Of a stretch of 9,215 bases of DNA, positions 6,640 to 9,215 are shown piece by piece. The DNA is from an uncultured Gemella sp. (lineage in GTDB: Bacteria > Bacillota > Bacilli > Staphylococcales > Gemellaceae), in assembly GCA_927911695.1 (NCBI GenBank), contig CAKMQO010000063.1, positions 1 through 9,215 on the forward strand. The letters run 5' to 3'. The notes under the pieces were generated by a model. It was not told the origin of the DNA, did no database searches, and saw nothing but the letters and a program-made list of their open reading frames with translations. The position numbers and the translations under genes are program-made. Numbering within the stretch: position 1 is the first letter of the stretch; every line of letters begins with the position of its first letter.

Positions 6640-7179
6640 TTAAACCTTAGTTTGCTCAGATTCTAGATACTTTACAGCTGGTCTTGCTTCATAGACGATT
6701 GTCCCATCAGGAATACTATGCTTAACAACTGCATTTGCACCTATTTTAGAATTTTTACCGATTGTAATATTTCCTAAAACTTTTGCTCCAGCACCTATCA
6801 TTACATTATCTTCTATCGTGGGATGCCTTTTAATTGGATCTAGTGTTGTTCCACCTAACGTTGTACCATGATACATTGTTACATTATCACCTATTACTGC
6901 TGTTTCTCCTATCACTACACCCATACCATGATCAATAAATAAACCTTTACCTATTTTTGCTCCTGGATGTATTTCTATACCTGTCTTTCGGCGCGCTCTT
7001 TTTGATACTAAACGAGCAGCTGTGTGCCAACCCTTTTTATATAACTTATGCGCAATGAATGATAATTAAGAGCTTTTTATATGAGGATATGTAAGATATA
7101 TCATAAGTTTAGACTCAGCTGCAGGATCATCTTTCAAAACTCGATTTAAATTATAATTTAAATTTTCAAAATAACCCAT
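6640..7179 (-). pseudogene. cysE: Serine O-acetyltransferase, short form, with in-frame stop
   Basis: Serine acetyltransferase makes O-acetylserine from serine and acetyl-CoA, the substrate of CysK encoded immediately upstream. The N-terminal part (LKDDPAAES, LTYPHIK) and the left-handed beta-helix core match Cys[21 protein letters not shown] (catalytic Asp/His pair), [40 protein letters not shown]. As written, codon 38 is TAA (7068-7066). Removing one A from the A5 run (plus strand T5, 7074-7078) and adding one base near 7054-7055 turns the segment KSS*LSFIAH into KALNYHS-x-AH, restoring the conserved His and Lys-Ala positions. Two cancelling indels are therefore more likely than one nonsense change. 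At 179 residues it is about 35 shorter than B. subtilis or staphylococcal CysE, ending soon after the helix without the usual C-terminal tail. The ATG overlaps the cysK stop by one base (TAATG), so translation is coupled. Confidence 0.85.
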
Positions 7180-8087
7180 TACACTTCTACGTGTGTAACA
7201 TCCTCGAAATCAAGTACTGATAAATACTTATCTACTCCATCTGGTAAGATTGTTACAATATTTTTTCCTGGATATTTCTCAGCAGCTTTCTTAGCTCCAA
7301 CTATTGCTGCACCTGAAGAAATACCTATACCTATACCTGTAGAGCGTAAGAAGTTTTTAGTTTCTTCGATTGCTTCTTCACTTGTTACAGTGTATACATC
7401 ATCCATGTACTCTTTTCGGAAGTTTTCTGGAATAAATCCTGTTCCGATCCCCTGGATTTTGTGTGCTCCTCCACGTCCTTCGCTTATAGCTGGTGATTCT
7501 GCTGGTTCTACAGCGATTGCTACAACTTCTGGTTTTTGTTCTTTCAGATATCTTGCTACACCAGTAAATGTTCCTCCAGTACCAACACCTGCAACAAAGA
7601 CATCAATATTTGGAACTTGTTCTAAAATTTCACTTCCTGTTGTTTTGTGGTGATACGCTGGGTTAGCAGGATTATCAAATTGACTTAAAGAAATTGCATT
7701 GCTGTATTTTTCTCTAATTTCTGCAGCTTTTTCGATTGAACCTTTAATACCTAATTCTTTAGGAGTTAAAATTAATTGTGCTCCATAAGCTTTGATAATA
7801 TTACGTCTTTCAATACTCATACTCTCGGGCATAATTATAACAGCTTTTAAACCTAAAACTGAAGCTAAAATAGCTACAGCTATACCAGTATTCCCACTAG
7901 TCGGTTCTACTATAATAGTATCTTTATTAATAGCACCTTGAGACATAGCTTCTTCTAACATACCTAGTACAGCTCTGTCTTTTACACTTCCTCCTAAATT
8001 ATATTTCTCTAATTTCACAAAAATATTTGTGTTATCTAGTTGATATACGGGTGTATTACCAACGAATTTTAATGATGTTGAAATCAC
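7179..8087 (-). CDS. cysK: Cysteine synthase A (O-acetylserine sulfhydrylase)
   Basis: This PLP enzyme joins O-acetylserine and sulfide to give cysteine; it acts in the cytosol as a dimer. At 302 residues it is near the usual 308. Visible landmarks are NTPVYQL at the N-terminus, the Schiff-base lysine Lys36 in GGSVKDR, the substrate-binding loop PTSGNTG (63-68), the phosphate-binding loop GTGGT (169-173), GIGTGFIP and the C-terminal SSGAA (258-261). The start is a GTG at 8087, seven bases after GAGGAG; no ATG fits better. Its stop overlaps the start of cysE. The upstream stretch 8088-8346 shows no T-box core sequence and no terminator-antiterminator pair, so control is probably at the promoter. 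Confidence 0.95.
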   Translation of the reverse strand: MISTSLKFVGNTPVYQLDNTNIFVKLEKYNLGGSVKDRAVLGMLEEAMSQGAINKDTIIVEPTSGNTGIAVAILASVLGLKAVIIMPESMSIERRNIIKAYGAQLILTPKELGIKGSIEKAAEIREKYSNAISLSQFDNPANPAYHHKTTGSEILEQVPNIDVFVAGVGTGGTFTGVARYLKEQKPEVVAIAVEPAESPAISEGRGGAHKIQGIGTGFIPENFRKEYMDDVYTVTSEEAIEETKNFLRSTGIGIGISSGAAIVGAKKAAEKYPGKNIVTILPDGVDKYLSVLDFEDVTHVEV

Positions 8088-8137
8088 AAAATCACTCCTC
8101 TTCTGACTTATTAAAATAACTTTATTATTTGATTTTG

Positions 8138-8143
8138 ATTATA
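8138..8143 (-). promoter_or_regulatory. Probable -10 box for cysK-cysE
   Basis: A perfect TATAAT (8143-8138, minus strand) lies 50 bases before the GTG start. No good -35 box is found at 16-18 bases, which suggests activator dependence or simply a weak promoter. The rest of the 8088-8346 gap is plain A/T-rich sequence with no gene I can support. Confidence 0.4.
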
Positions 8144-8342
8144 TCATATTTTCTTACTGAAAATAAAGTAATTAAACTAATGTTTTTTAACGTTTACATA
8201 GATTTAATAAGATTTTATATTAAAAAAATATGAGAATACTAATATTAAAACTTATATAATTCTAATATCCTATATACTTTTATGGATAAATTTTTATATA
8301 AATTACTACAATATTTCCAAAATAAATCACTAAAAAATTAAT

Positions 8343-8380
8343 AAAAAAACATAACAAGTAAATAATTACTCATTATGTTT
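8343..8380 (-). terminator. Terminator overlapping the stop of the pseudouridine synthase gene
   Basis: A 15-bp stem with two G-U pairs, AAACATAATGAGTAA (8380-8366) with TTACTTGTTATGTTT (8361-8347), has a four-base loop and a T run after it (8346-8343). The left arm includes the last codons and the TAA stop of the upstream gene. Confidence 0.85.
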
Positions 8381-9215
8381 AATTATGTTAATCATATCTT
8401 CTGGTAAATCTACTTTTACATTCACTACTTCGTCTGTAATAGGATGAATAAATTTCAAATTCGTACAATGGAGAGCTTGTCTAGATATATTGCTTACATC
8501 TCCACCATATAATTCATCACCAAGGAGAGCATAACCTTTATATTTCATGTGCACTCTTATTTGATGCGTTCTTCCAGTATAGAGCTTTAGTTTAACAACA
8601 CTGATATCTTCATCTGAAATATACTCTTCTAGCCAATATTCAGTCTTAGCGAATTCTCCACCTTCTCCTACTTCACGCTCTATAATGCTAGAACTAACTC
8701 GTCGGATGGGAGCTTCAATAATTTCATTATCTTTTACTTTTCCACTTACCAAGGCAGTATAAAACTTATCTATCTCCATATTACTAAACAATGCATGGAT
8801 ATGTCTATGTTTAGCTATTAACACCAATCCTGACGTATTCTTATCAAGACGTGTTACAATATGAGGAATTGTATTAATATTTTTCTTTTTAAAATAGTAA
8901 TTTACTATCTCAAGAAGTGATTCGTCTTCAAGGTTTCTAGATGGTATTGAAGGCAGGTTAATCTCTTTATTTACAATTAAAAAATAAGGATCCTCGTAAA
9001 CAATATTAATATCTCTATCAATAAATCTAACAAATTCACTAAAATTTTCACTCGGTAAAGTAATCTCTACAATATCATTTTTTTTCAAAAGATATCTAAC
9101 AGTCTCTTCTCTACCGTTTACTTTTATACTTCCATCACTATCAAACTTTATTCTTGTTAAAGTTTTTCTAGAAATGCTATTTTCTAATAAAAAACTCCCT
9201 TAAAATTTGTTCTTC
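8366..9215 (-). CDS. RluA-family pseudouridine synthase, 5' end outside window, one frameshift
   Basis: This enzyme converts uridine to pseudouridine in RNA (rRNA or tRNA; the target site cannot be told). The catalytic domain is intact: IVTRLDKNTSGLVLIAK holds the catalytic Asp of the R-L-D motif, followed by LKLYTGRTHQIRVHMKYKGY and LLGDELYGG, all standard for the RluA family. Upstream, the sequence continues in frame through an S4-like N-terminal segment (ISRKTLTRIKF, SIKVNGREETVRYLLKKNDI). A T6 run at 9194-9189, one base too long, breaks the frame; with one T removed it joins EEQILREFLLENSISRKTL and runs off the window. A TTG at 9088 is in frame but lies mid-domain and has no ribosome site, so it is not the true start. 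The gene ends inside a terminator hairpin. Confidence 0.85.

Noticed and set aside
7390..7653. Plus-strand open frame of 87 codons
   Set aside because: Antisense shadow of cysK; composition is explained by the codons of the real gene.
8088..8346. T-box or other cysteine riboswitch before cysK
   Set aside because: No T-box core sequence and no terminator close to the GTG start were found; only a -10 box is supportable.
9088..9088. TTG as the true start of the pseudouridine synthase
   Set aside because: The same frame continues upstream with S4-like sequence (SIKVNG, ETVRYLL), and no ribosome site precedes the TTG.
1..9215. CRISPR arrays, insertion sequences, phage or integrase genes
   Set aside because: No regularly spaced repeats, no transposase or integrase reading frames, and no terminal inverted repeats or target duplications were seen.

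Overview
The window is strongly AT-rich DNA with GGAGG-type ribosome binding sites, short A/T-tailed hairpin terminators and lipoprotein signal peptides. This fits a low-GC Firmicute of the class Bacilli. The mix of genes would suit a Gemella-like oral or mucosal coccus, but that genus is a low-confidence guess.

Layout. Bases 2-98 (minus) hold a selenocysteine tRNA (anticodon UCA) with its own promoter. On the plus strand, 338-1482 is a two-gene unit: a LytTR-type DNA-binding regulator (frameshifted as it stands) and a four-helix membrane protein with a LiaF/YvqF-like C-terminal domain. A pair of 9-bp direct repeats with a 12-bp spacer upstream looks like its own LytTR operator. A bidirectional terminator separates this unit from everything to the right, which is all on the minus strand. 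In transcription order, right to left, that is: an RluA-family pseudouridine synthase running off the window edge (ends 8366); cysK-cysE, overlapping by one base; a YjjG-like HAD phosphatase; a secreted lipoprotein with two rhodanese domains; a diverged, broken paralogue of it with a His-rich tail; and a two-gene operon encoding a DUF2064 (CofC/MobA-like nucleotidyl/glycosyl transferase) plus kinase-fold fusion and a VTT/TVP38 membrane protein. Hairpin terminators follow the synthase, cysE, HAD, second rhodanese and VTT genes.

How it fits together. cysE and cysK make cysteine from serine. The rhodanese lipoproteins would handle sulfane sulfur (or possibly selenium) outside the membrane, and the tRNA shows that the cell, or an ancestor, decoded UGA as selenocysteine. 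A shared sulfur/selenium theme is plausible but inferred; no selenoprotein or selA/selB/selD is visible here. The fusion enzyme and VTT protein look like a small lipid- or glycan-modifying pair.

Quality warning. Five genes (the LytTR regulator, VTT protein, second rhodanese, cysE and pseudouridine synthase) carry single-base length errors, nearly all in A/T homopolymers. In cysE two of them cancel. This looks more like uncorrected sequencing error than true gene decay. An in-frame TAA in the second rhodanese gene is a separate lesion.
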